26,788 nucleotides of DNA from Burkholderiaceae bacterium. GTDB lineage: Bacteria > Pseudomonadota > Gammaproteobacteria > Burkholderiales > Burkholderiaceae. The stretch lies in assembly GCA_947457745.1 (NCBI GenBank), contig CANGWT010000003.1, positions 1 to 26,788 on the forward strand, given 5' to 3'. Below are positions 15,498-23,287 of this stretch, in pieces (the first letter of the stretch is position 1; each line of letters begins with the position of its first letter). Under the pieces are notes generated by a model that was not told where the DNA came from, did no database searches, and saw nothing but the letters and a program-made list of their open reading frames with translations. A program made the translations under genes and the position numbers.

Positions 15498-17618
15498 TTA
15501 CTTAAATTGATAGCTTACATTGCCACCGATGATCCAATTGCGTCCGGGGGCAGACTCATAAAACTGGCTACTAGCCTGATTAACAATCACTGATCCAACG
15601 TAGGAGCGATCCAATATGTTGTTGATCCTAAAAAATTGTGAGGAAGACCAGCCGCCAGAAAGCTCTTGACGCAAAACACCACGAATATTCATCACGGCAT
15701 AGCCATTTGCCATGCTCAAGCTATTGATGTCATTGACCGCCATAGACCCATTAACCCTCGCCTCTACTGCAGCCTCCATAGATTTATTAGGCTTAACCCA
15801 AAGGAGCTCAGAAAAAAGACCTTGATTAGGAACGCCAGGAATTCGATTGCCGCTGAGCACGACATTGGTTGTAGTCGGGATGCCAGTAGCTTGATAAGTA
15901 TATGCATATGCCTCTTTAACAGTTGCATTTAACCAGGTATACGCAAGATTCATTTCAAAATAATGTGGTAATTTAAATTGCGAACCGACCTCCATCCCCT
16001 GTCGATTCGTCTTTGGAGCATTAGTAAATGCAGTTCTTCCAAAGCTCGAGGCCCCGACTACTAAATCGTTCGTGGTATTGGCGTTAAAAAGGGCTAAATT
16101 GACTTGGGCCGACTTCGATACTTTGGATTTAAAACCAAGCTCAAGCTGTTTAGTAGTAGCAGCAGATAAACCAAAATTTGAGCCACTAAAATTGGAGTTG
16201 TATGTCACTTGATTTAGCGTAGGCGTATCAAAACTGGATCCATACGAGACATATACATTGGAAAGCTCAGTTAAATAATATTGCAATGACATCATGCTGG
16301 TGAGCGCCTGATAAATATTGGAGCCACTACTCGTATTATTGAGTGCAGGACTGTTGCTAATTGAGCTCAACGTAGTTGTAGAATTTCTTGCGCCCATATT
16401 GAGCGATAGGCGCTCAAGCAAGCGCCAATCTACATGAGCATATTGATCAAAATTTTTGGCACTCATGCGGTAATTTTGACCAAGAGCTCCCTGAAAGCCC
16501 CCATTATTTTGATAGGTCAACCGATGATCATCGTTCTCATTCATATCAACACCACCAACTAGGGTCAATGGCATTTCTAGCATTTGGCTTTTATGAATCC
16601 ATTTGCCGTCTATGCCATAAAAGTTTCGCTTTAAATCAATGACCCCGTTACTCTGAGCGGCAAGAAATTGCGTGACATGACGCTGGCCGTAATAGGGAGT
16701 AAACAATAGCTGATTGGCTTGATCCAGACGTGTATCAATCGTAGCGCCCGTCTGAGACTGTAAAACTGATTTACGTGTATCTTGACTAATTGCACCATTG
16801 CCGGCTTGTTTTGGATTGGCGGCTAATTGCGTTGACGTGAGCCCAAGTGGATCTTGAGCAGTTAAATTAACATTATTAGCAACAAACGTAATGGCTGTGT
16901 CGCCACCCATCTTAAATTTAAGTTTTGAGTTGGCATTAAATCGATCTGCTACGCTATGCACCCGATAGCCATTGGTATGGAAATCTCCTACATCCAGCAG
17001 ATAATTAGTATTGCGATAAATACCACTTGCCTTAATACCTGCTTTTCTTTGCGAGTAAGACCCCACCTCGAAGTATGGCTCGACCTCGTTATTTGGACCA
17101 CCATCTTGCGTAAAGATACTAATGACTCCGCCAGATGAATTGCCATAGAGAACGGAGTATGGGCCACGCATGGCCTCAATTCTCTCAGTGGATGGCAAAT
17201 CAATATGGGAGATCTGACCCTGCCCGTCTGCAACGGTACCGGGAATATTGTCAACGAAAATTTTGATACCACGTGTACCAAAGGTTGAGTTTGCACCAAA
17301 ACCGCGTGAGGATATTTGAAGATCCTGAGCATAGTTTTGACGATTTAATGCAAAAATGCCTGGCACTCGATTTAGTGGCTCAGATAGATTATCCATAGCC
17401 TGTCCATTTTGAATCTGATTGCGATTCACTACATTGATGGAGGCAGCTGTATCTAATATCTTTTGCTCATACCCACTAGCTGAGACCACAAGCTCATCGA
17501 GTGGGGGGGCTTCATACTCGGGCTGATTCGCAAGCGCTGGCTCAATAAAAATGCTGCTTGCGAAAAGTGCTAGTGCCTTTTTACGAAAAGCAGGATTTCT
17601 AGAATTCATCTTTGTCAT
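15498..17618 (-). CDS. pqqU: TonB-dependent outer-membrane receptor resembling the PQQ importer YncD/PqqU
   Basis: A 706-residue outer-membrane receptor: signal peptide (about 1-30), TonB-box-like ELVVSAS (about 42-48), plug domain (about 50-165) and a 22-strand-type barrel to the C-terminus. Several stretches match what I remember of E. coli YncD, shown to take up pyrroloquinoline quinone: NRQNYAQDLQ, RGFGANSTFGTRGI, VADGQGQ, TAQDPLGLT, KTNRQGMEVG, and the C-terminal RSYVGSVIVNQASSQFYES. These include regions that are not generic to all TonB receptors. Its position directly upstream, on the same strand, of a PQQ-type dehydrogenase gene supports PQQ as ligand. The ATG at 17618 is used; an ATG at 17609 is also possible, and no strong ribosome-binding site is visible. 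Confidence 0.87.
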   Translation of the reverse strand: MTKMNSRNPAFRKKALALFASSIFIEPALANQPEYEAPPLDELVVSASGYEQKILDTAASINVVNRNQIQNGQAMDNLSEPLNRVPGIFALNRQNYAQDLQISSRGFGANSTFGTRGIKIFVDNIPGTVADGQGQISHIDLPSTERIEAMRGPYSVLYGNSSGGVISIFTQDGGPNNEVEPYFEVGSYSQRKAGIKASGIYRNTNYLLDVGDFHTNGYRVHSVADRFNANSKLKFKMGGDTAITFVANNVNLTAQDPLGLTSTQLAANPKQAGNGAISQDTRKSVLQSQTGATIDTRLDQANQLLFTPYYGQRHVTQFLAAQSNGVIDLKRNFYGIDGKWIHKSQMLEMPLTLVGGVDMNENDDHRLTYQNNGGFQGALGQNYRMSAKNFDQYAHVDWRLLERLSLNMGARNSTTTLSSISNSPALNNTSSGSNIYQALTSMMSLQYYLTELSNVYVSYGSSFDTPTLNQVTYNSNFSGSNFGLSAATTKQLELGFKSKVSKSAQVNLALFNANTTNDLVVGASSFGRTAFTNAPKTNRQGMEVGSQFKLPHYFEMNLAYTWLNATVKEAYAYTYQATGIPTTTNVVLSGNRIPGVPNQGLFSELLWVKPNKSMEAAVEARVNGSMAVNDINSLSMANGYAVMNIRGVLRQELSGGWSSSQFFRINNILDRSYVGSVIVNQASSQFYESAPGRNWIIGGNVSYQFK

Positions 17619-17649
17619 ATAAAACTTAGTTGATTATCAGCAGTTGCAA

Positions 17650-17668
17650 GCCAAATAAACCATTTGGC
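17650..17668. promoter_or_regulatory. Perfect palindrome upstream of the PqqU-like receptor
   Basis: GCCAAAT (17650-17656), a 5-nt loop, then ATTTGGC (17662-17668), 32 bp upstream of the receptor's start codon. There is no T-run, so it is not a terminator. It could be an operator for a regulator of the receptor gene or an RNA hairpin in its leader. The regulator is unknown. Confidence 0.4.
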
Positions 17669-17733
17669 ACCGTAGATTCAAGCCTATACAGGATTTGCAA
17701 TGCCTAAGTGTTGCTTAAGGTGAGACTTAAAAG

Positions 17734-17763
17734 AAAAACCCCACCATTTCTGATGGGGGTTTT
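17734..17763 (-). terminator. Intrinsic terminator of the FAH-family gene
   Basis: AAAACCCCACCAT (17735-17747), loop TTCTG, ATGGGGGTTTT (17753-17763). This is an 11-bp stem with a 2-nt bulge, followed on the minus strand by a T-run. It starts 10 bp past the stop of the FAH-family gene and separates it from the receptor gene downstream. Confidence 0.85.
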
Positions 17764-17772
17764 AGATTCTTA

Positions 17773-18798
17773 TCAGGCCACAGTAAATTTGAGGTTACCT
17801 AATTTCTCAATACGAGTCTCCAGCTTATCGCCAGGCTTTAGCCAAACCTGCTTATCTTTTGGATACCCTGTTATCACCCCCTCTGGGGTACCAGTAAAAA
17901 TAATATCGCCTGGCTCTAGAGTAAAGATTTTGGAGGCATAGCTAATAATCTGGGCACAATTAAAAACCATATCGTTAGTATTAGATGACTGACGAACCTC
18001 TCCATTAACGTATTGCTCAATTTTTAGTTGATTTGGATTGCCAACTAAATCTGACGTCAAAATATAGGGGCCTATCGGCGCAAAACCATCATTGGTTTTG
18101 CCAATCATCCACTGGCTACTGCGTTGCTGTAATTCACGCGCTGTAAAGTCTTGTCCTGTAGCATAGCCAAATACATATGACAAAGCATCGGCCTCACTGA
18201 CGTTATATGCACGCCTACCCATCACGATAACCAACTCTGCTTCGTAATCAAACTTTTCTGCGTTGACTAATGATGCCTTAACAACGCCGTTATGGCTATT
18301 CAGTGTGTTGTTAAATTTATTGAATAAGATTGGTAAGGTTGGGATGGGATTATTAGTTTCTTTAGCATGCTTTGCATAGTTCAATCCCACGCAGATGATT
18401 TTCTCGGGGTTGGTAATAGCAGGTGCATATTCGATTTTAGATTCGTCCAAAAACAAATTTGGGCCGCCCTTACTCAATGCCAGGCCAACCAGCTTGCCTA
18501 GACCCTGATCACCATTCTGAATCAAATCATCAGTATTAATTGGCGCCTTAACCTTGAACTGTTTTGCTGCTTTAGCAACATCTAAAATTCCCTTATCTGT
18601 CTTTACGCCTAGAACATATTTATTGTCTACTTTGTAATTTAGAACAGTCATGTTCTTTGCCATATCAGGATTAGCAACCCTAACAGCACCTGCACCAGGT
18701 CCAGCTGCCTCAGCCTGATTTGCAATAAAAGGGGTGGTTAGCGCAGCACCGCCGGCCAAGGCAGATACTTTTAAGAATTCACGTCTTTGGTTGCCCAT
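17773..18798 (-). CDS. Fumarylacetoacetate hydrolase (FAH)-family protein with Tat signal
   Basis: A 341-residue protein whose catalytic part (about 50-341) is a normal FAH-fold hydrolase. It has the metal-binding YEAELVIVMG (Glu186, Glu188), GQDFTARELQ (Asp217), GKTNDGFAPIGPYI (Lys234) and FTGTPEGV (301-308). Family members hydrolyse or decarboxylate acylpyruvates, oxaloacetate or ring-cleavage products, usually in the cytoplasm. Here the N-terminus reads RREFLK at 5-10, then a weakly hydrophobic SALAGGAALTTPFIA and a cleavage-like AEA, i.e. a twin-arginine signal, so I predict periplasmic location. GGAGAG precedes the ATG with proper spacing. It is divergent from the IorAB-type genes, also Tat-exported, and its own terminator follows. 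Confidence 0.88.
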   Translation of the reverse strand: MGNQRREFLKVSALAGGAALTTPFIANQAEAAGPGAGAVRVANPDMAKNMTVLNYKVDNKYVLGVKTDKGILDVAKAAKQFKVKAPINTDDLIQNGDQGLGKLVGLALSKGGPNLFLDESKIEYAPAITNPEKIICVGLNYAKHAKETNNPIPTLPILFNKFNNTLNSHNGVVKASLVNAEKFDYEAELVIVMGRRAYNVSEADALSYVFGYATGQDFTARELQQRSSQWMIGKTNDGFAPIGPYILTSDLVGNPNQLKIEQYVNGEVRQSSNTNDMVFNCAQIISYASKIFTLEPGDIIFTGTPEGVITGYPKDKQVWLKPGDKLETRIEKLGNLKFTVA

Positions 18799-18894
18799 AG
18801 TCTCTCCATATTTTATTCTGGTAATAAAAGTTTTTTACTCCGAGTTGTAATCTAACATGGGGTTTACCTCGCCATCCTAGGGATTACCCGTGAA

Positions 18895-18903
18895 TGCTAT
18901 ACA
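18895..18903 (+). promoter_or_regulatory. Possible extended -10 promoter for the IorAB-type operon
   Basis: TGC followed by TATACA forms an extended -10 element (TGnTATAmT-like) 59 bp upstream of the ATG at 18963. No good -35 is seen at the right distance. Transcription would start near 18910. Confidence 0.35.
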
Positions 18904-18962
18904 GAATCTGCAAAGTTTTCCGCAATCATTTAAAGTGATCCGAAAGAGCACAGGAGACCCAA

Positions 18963-19460
18963 ATGCAGTTAACTATTAATGGCAAGATTCACAACATTGA
19001 TGTCGAACCAACTATGCCTTTGTTATGGGCTATTCGTGAAGTCGTTGGCCTTACCGGCACAAAGTATGGCTGCGGCGTTGCGCAGTGCGGCGCTTGTACG
19101 GTTTATCTGAATGGTGAACCTGTTCGATCTTGTTCATTGCCGGTATCTGCAGTGGGTACAGCCAAAATTACGACCATTGAGGCACTCTCTAAAAACAATA
19201 CTCATCCAGTGCAGCAAGCCTGGATTGCTCTTGATGTACCCCAGTGCGGCTATTGTCAATCTGGGCAAGTGATGGCTGCTGCTGCTCTTCTGAAGAAAAT
19301 TCCGAAGCCTACTGATGCTGACATAGATAGTGCCATGGGCAATCTCTGCCGCTGTGGTACCTACCAAAAGATTCGTGACGGGATTCATGTTGCCTCTGGC
19401 CAGAAGAAATTAGCAGAAGTACTGGCTCAGTACGACGCATCTCCTTCAACACGCGGCTAA
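18963..19460 (+). CDS. 2Fe-2S subunit of a molybdenum hydroxylase (IorA/CoxS type)
   Basis: The small electron-transfer subunit of a xanthine-oxidase-family enzyme, 165 residues. A plant-type 2Fe-2S domain holds C37, C42, C45 and C57 (YGCGVAQCGACTVYLNG), and a second C-terminal 2Fe-2S domain holds C95, C98, C129 and C131 (QCGYCQSGQ and CRCGTY). It passes electrons from the molybdopterin in the large subunit to an external acceptor. The closest type I recognise is the alpha subunit of isoquinoline 1-oxidoreductase and related periplasmic aldehyde dehydrogenases. It has no signal of its own; it is probably co-exported with its Tat-bearing partner encoded 10 bp downstream. AGGAGA precedes the ATG. 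Confidence 0.92.
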   Translation: MQLTINGKIHNIDVEPTMPLLWAIREVVGLTGTKYGCGVAQCGACTVYLNGEPVRSCSLPVSAVGTAKITTIEALSKNNTHPVQQAWIALDVPQCGYCQSGQVMAAAALLKKIPKPTDADIDSAMGNLCRCGTYQKIRDGIHVASGQKKLAEVLAQYDASPSTRG

Positions 19461-19470
19461 GGGAATCGAT

Positions 19471-21702
19471 ATGACACTGAATACATTAGAAACTCCATTA
19501 GTAAATAGCTCACGTCGCGACTTCATTATTAAAGGCACCTTAGTTGGTGGAGGCTTAATGTTGGGCGTTGGCGCTCTACCTGAGACAGCATTTGCTCAAG
19601 CTGGCGGCAGTTATGATCCCAATACTCCAACCCGTTATGGTGATGCCGAGGTGAATGCATGGGTCAGCATTAAACCCGATGACACTGTGTTCATTCGGGT
19701 TGCTCGCTCTGAGATGGGACAAGGCACACGTACTGGTTTAGCTCAACTTGTCACAGAGGAACTGGAGTGCAATTGGAGAAAAGTAAAAACGCAATCAGCA
19801 ACCCCTGGGCAAAGTTTGGCTCGCAAACGGGTGTGGGGTGAGCATGGCACTGGCGGCAGTCGTGGCATTCGAATATCTGAAGATTATGTTCGCCGAGGTG
19901 CCGCTGCGGCACGCATCATGCTCGTACAAGCTGCCGCAAATCAGTGGAACGTCCCCGTTAGCGAATTAAAGGTGGATAAAGGCGTCATTACGCATCTTCC
20001 GACAGGCCGCAAAACTACCTATGGCAAAGTTGCCGAACTAGCGTCTTCCCTCACCCCACCCGATCCTAAATCGATTACCTTAAAAGATCCCAGAACCTGG
20101 AAGGTTGCTGGTCAGCCCTATGCTCGATTAGACACGGCTGATAAAGTCAATGGCAACAAGGTATATGGTGTCGACCTGCAACTACCTGGAATGCTTTGCG
20201 CATCTGTAAAGTCATGCCCCGTGTTTGGAGGTAAGTTAGTCAGTTATGACGAAGCTAAGATCAGTAATATGCGCGGAGTAAAGGGCGTTGTCAAAATTAA
20301 TGACAGCACTCTAGCGGTAGTAGCTGATACATGGTGGCATGCTAATACAGCACTCAATACCTTGCCGATTATTTGGGATGAAGGTAAAGGAGCCAACACC
20401 TCACAAGATGGCATCAATAAAATGCTGAGAGATGGATTGGATGAACAAGGCGATTTCTGGCAACGCAAGGTTGGCGATGCACCTGAAGTCATTCAGTCAT
20501 CTGCCAAAAAAGTAGAAGCGATTTATTTCACGCCATTTAGAGCTCACGTCACGATGGAGCCCATGAATGCGACCGTCAAGATTTCTGGTGATCGTGCGGA
20601 GGCTTGGGTACCTACGCAAAACGGTGAAGGTTCTCACGCGGCCCTTTCCGAGGCAACTGGGATACCGCTTGCCAATTGTGAAGTCTACAAACTGGATTCA
20701 GGTTGTGGTTTAGGTCGCCGTGGATCGACTCAAGACTTTACGACTTATGCAGCAAAAGTTGCGCAGAAGTTTCCTGGTGTACCAGTAAAGGTCATTTGGA
20801 GTCGTGAAGAAGATATGACCCACGATTTTTATCATCCAATTGCCATGGCGAAAATGACAGCTGGATTAGATTCGGCTGGTAATGTCACCGGGATGCATAT
20901 CAAGGTTTCAGGTCAATCCATTAATGCCACAGCTGCGCCCCACAATATTAAAAATGGTAAAGATGAGCGTCAGCTACAAGGATTTTATGAGAAGGGGCCG
21001 GATGCCCAGTTAGGCTATACCTTCCCAAGCCTGCTAACTGAATACGTCATGAAAAATACTCATGTACCTGTCGGTCCATGGCGCGGTGTCAATACCAATC
21101 AAAATGGTATCTTCATGGAATGCTTCATGGATGAATGTGCTAAGGCGGCAGGTAAAGATCCAGTGGAATTTAGGCGCGCATTAATGCAAAGTCACCCCAA
21201 ACATCTTGGTGTTTTAAATGCTGTTGCCAAAAAAGCTCAATGGGAAAAGCCCCTGCCAGCAGGAACATACCGTGGCGTTGCGCAATTTATGGGATATGCC
21301 AGCTATTCTGCTTGCGTAGCTGAAGTAACGGTCCAAAACAATGTTGTCAAGGTCACCCGTTTAGTATTTGCATTAGATGCAGGCCACATCGTAAATCCCT
21401 ATTTAACCCGTGAGCAAATTGAAGGGTCTGTAGCAATGGCGCTAGGCGCGATCTTTCTTCCAGAGATTACGGTTGAAAAAGGTCGCATTAAACAACAGAA
21501 TTTGGACACCTATCCATTGCTGAAATTGAGCTCCACGCCCAAAGTTGAAACGGTACTTGTTCCGACCTATGACTTTTGGGGCGGTGTTGGTGAACCCACC
21601 ATTTGTGTAGTTGGCCCCGCTGTCGCAAACGCAATTTCTGCAGCAATTGGAAGGCCAGTTCGTAACTTCCCACTATCTAAGGAGAACCTTAGTCTCGCTT
21701 GA
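19471..21702 (+). CDS. Molybdopterin-binding subunit of a periplasmic molybdenum hydroxylase (IorB type)
   Basis: A 743-residue catalytic subunit of the xanthine-oxidase family. It carries a Tat signal (SSRRDFIIKG, residues 13-22; cleavage near AFA/QAGG, about 43). Molybdopterin-domain motifs include RSEMGQGTRTGLAQLVTEEL, EPMNATV, WVPTQNGEG, GCGLGRRGS, GPWRGV and the active-site Glu708 in WGGVGEPT. The single-chain IorB architecture (two fused halves) fits isoquinoline 1-oxidoreductase beta and membrane-associated aldehyde dehydrogenases; the substrate could be an aldehyde or an N-heterocycle. There is no FAD subunit and no cytochrome subunit in the operon, so electrons probably leave through a separate cytochrome c, such as the one at 13493-14071. 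The MCD cofactor and its chaperone are not encoded here. Confidence 0.92.
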   Translation: MTLNTLETPLVNSSRRDFIIKGTLVGGGLMLGVGALPETAFAQAGGSYDPNTPTRYGDAEVNAWVSIKPDDTVFIRVARSEMGQGTRTGLAQLVTEELECNWRKVKTQSATPGQSLARKRVWGEHGTGGSRGIRISEDYVRRGAAAARIMLVQAAANQWNVPVSELKVDKGVITHLPTGRKTTYGKVAELASSLTPPDPKSITLKDPRTWKVAGQPYARLDTADKVNGNKVYGVDLQLPGMLCASVKSCPVFGGKLVSYDEAKISNMRGVKGVVKINDSTLAVVADTWWHANTALNTLPIIWDEGKGANTSQDGINKMLRDGLDEQGDFWQRKVGDAPEVIQSSAKKVEAIYFTPFRAHVTMEPMNATVKISGDRAEAWVPTQNGEGSHAALSEATGIPLANCEVYKLDSGCGLGRRGSTQDFTTYAAKVAQKFPGVPVKVIWSREEDMTHDFYHPIAMAKMTAGLDSAGNVTGMHIKVSGQSINATAAPHNIKNGKDERQLQGFYEKGPDAQLGYTFPSLLTEYVMKNTHVPVGPWRGVNTNQNGIFMECFMDECAKAAGKDPVEFRRALMQSHPKHLGVLNAVAKKAQWEKPLPAGTYRGVAQFMGYASYSACVAEVTVQNNVVKVTRLVFALDAGHIVNPYLTREQIEGSVAMALGAIFLPEITVEKGRIKQQNLDTYPLLKLSSTPKVETVLVPTYDFWGGVGEPTICVVGPAVANAISAAIGRPVRNFPLSKENLSLA

Positions 21703-21821
21703 TCAATGAATGCCAACTTGAAAATTACAAGAAGAAAATGTATTCAATTAATCGAAGGCTGTCTTAGTTTCTGAACTTGACTGCAAGCCGTTGCATTAAA
21801 AGGAAGGAGGAGAGCTTTTTT

Positions 21822-21866
21822 TGGTCTGCCCAGTACCATTCGAAAGTGCGACCCACGCCTTAGAAG
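21822..21866 (-). pseudogene. Decayed 3' half of a tRNA-Arg(TCT) gene (possible attachment site)
   Basis: On the minus strand this reads exactly as tRNA positions 32-76: anticodon loop CTTCTAA (anticodon TCT at 21864-21862), five anticodon-stem bases, variable loop GGGTC, T-stem GCACT, T-loop TTCGAAT, T-stem GGTAC, acceptor TGGGCAG, then A and CCA. The T-stem has a C-A mismatch and a T-G wobble. Upstream of the anticodon loop the sequence no longer resembles a tRNA, so there is no 5' half and the fragment cannot be functional. A break at the anticodon loop is where many tyrosine-integrase attachment cores end. Confidence 0.75.
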
Positions 21867-21920
21867 AATTTGTAGCTGCTAGAAAGTCTCTCTATTCAAT
21901 GACTTACAGCGTTAAAATAC

Positions 21921-21940
21921 TGTGTAATACGGTGTGTAAT
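21921..21940 (+). repeat. Two TGTGTAAT octamers, 12-bp period
   Basis: TGTGTAAT occurs at 21921-21928 and 21933-21940. A third copy is at 25133-25140 beside the other tRNA fragment, on the same side and in the same orientation. The spacing of about one helical turn and the association with tRNA 3' ends suggest integrase arm-type binding sites; this is inference. Confidence 0.5.
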
Positions 21941-21965
21941 GACGTTGGTAGTTTGACTGCTTACT

Positions 21966-23273
21966 CTAAAGTACAGATTTAATTGCTTTAGTAGCTACAT
22001 CCTCTAACCAAGAAAAGTCTAATTTGCCATGTGCCTCGCAAATAAACCAAGGCTCTCTTGAGTCTGGCTCGAGCATCACTCCAAACTCAATTAATTTCCA
22101 GGCAAATTTTTGATAGAGGGTATTGTTGACTTTTCGCCACTGGCGATAATTATTGGGCACATCCCTAGAAAAATGAATGCCAAACATTGCAGGCGGACCA
22201 GCAAAGGCGTGCTCTATTCTAGCGGCTGTAAAGACACGACCCAGCAGCGCCTGTATCTTTTGTCCCACCTCATCCACTGTTTTGAGAGCATTGGTATTTG
22301 CCAAAATATCTAAGGTTGCATGTGCTGCACTTAAGGCGATTAAATTAGCAGTATAGGTGCCACCGTGCACAACACCTCCGGCATGAGAACCAACCACATC
22401 CATTACCTCGGATCTTCCACCAAAAGCCGCAACAGGATAGCCATTGCCCATGGCCTTAGCATATGTTGTTAGGTCTGCATAAATTCCATACAAAGATTGA
22501 GCGCCACCCTTAGCTACCCGAAACCCTGTTTTGACTTCATCAATAATGAGGATCGTACCGTTCTTGGTGCAGAGATCGCGCAATCTTTGTAACCAACAAT
22601 TGCAAGCTGAAATACTGCCAGCATTCCCAATAATCGGCTCCAACAAAACACAGGCTAAAGAGTCTTTATGTGAAATAAAGAGTTGCTCTAAATTCTCAAA
22701 ATTATTGAGTTCGATAAAATCAACGAGCGCTCGGGCATTACTGGGAATACCTGCACCAAATGGAATAATTTTAGGAGGATGAAGATCGCCAGAATTCCAA
22801 TTCTCTATATCAGATTTCCACATCATTTCATCAACTAGGCCATGAAAGCTACCTTCTACAATAGCAATTCGATCTCTGCCAGTAAAACCACGGGCTGTTC
22901 TGACTGCCCCCATCACGGCTTCGGTGCCAGAATTAGCAAAACGTAACTTATCAATTTGTGGGCACAATGCTTTAATTTGTTTCGCTACCTCTGTATCTAG
23001 AGATGTAGAAAAACCCGATAACGTTCCGCCTTCCTGAATTTGTCGAATGACAGCTTGATCTACCCGATCATCGCGATAGCCGAGAATTATTGGGCCATAT
23101 CCCAAACGAAAATCAATGTATTTTTTACCATCACAGTCGGTCAGTTGAGCGCCCTTGGCTGAGGATATAAATACAGTTTTCTCATCACCCCAATAGCGAT
23201 AATTTTCTGCAACTCCTTGAGGCATATGCAAGTGAGCCTCTTGCATGAGTTTGACTTGATTTTTTAATGTCAT
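21966..23273 (-). CDS. Class-III PLP aminotransferase, glutamate-1-semialdehyde-aminomutase-like
   Basis: A 435-residue pyridoxal-phosphate enzyme of the HemL/class-III group. It has NSGTEA (114-119, phosphate grip), GSFHG (141-145), IIDEVKTGFR (243-252, with Asp245) and the Schiff-base Lys273 in TYAKAMGNGYP. Many HemL-like paralogues outside haem synthesis transaminate omega- or beta-amino compounds, and this looks like one of them; the N-terminus (LMQEAHLHMPQGVAENYRYWG) is not that of true HemL. The substrate is unknown. It is the last gene of a three-gene operon, 14 bp after the dehydrogenase gene, and lies inside the segment bracketed by tRNA fragments. Confidence 0.87.
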   Translation of the reverse strand: MTLKNQVKLMQEAHLHMPQGVAENYRYWGDEKTVFISSAKGAQLTDCDGKKYIDFRLGYGPIILGYRDDRVDQAVIRQIQEGGTLSGFSTSLDTEVAKQIKALCPQIDKLRFANSGTEAVMGAVRTARGFTGRDRIAIVEGSFHGLVDEMMWKSDIENWNSGDLHPPKIIPFGAGIPSNARALVDFIELNNFENLEQLFISHKDSLACVLLEPIIGNAGSISACNCWLQRLRDLCTKNGTILIIDEVKTGFRVAKGGAQSLYGIYADLTTYAKAMGNGYPVAAFGGRSEVMDVVGSHAGGVVHGGTYTANLIALSAAHATLDILANTNALKTVDEVGQKIQALLGRVFTAARIEHAFAGPPAMFGIHFSRDVPNNYRQWRKVNNTLYQKFAWKLIEFGVMLEPDSREPWFICEAHGKLDFSWLEDVATKAIKSVL

Positions 23274-23287
23274 GATCTTTATAACTG

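Larger units (their letters stand above)
21703..21965. other. Non-coding junction with tRNA fragment and TGTGTAAT repeats
   Basis: These 263 bases lie between convergent genes. They contain no open frame I believe in and no hairpin terminator. They hold the 45-nt decayed tRNA 3' half at 21822-21866 and two TGTGTAAT octamers (21921-21928, 21933-21940). I read it as the left border of an old insertion. Confidence 0.6.

Noticed and set aside
20244..20492. Antisense open frames inside iorB and other large genes (e.g. 19134-19388, 21488-21673)
   Set aside because: Shadows of strongly coding frames; no ribosome-binding sites and no recognisable protein.
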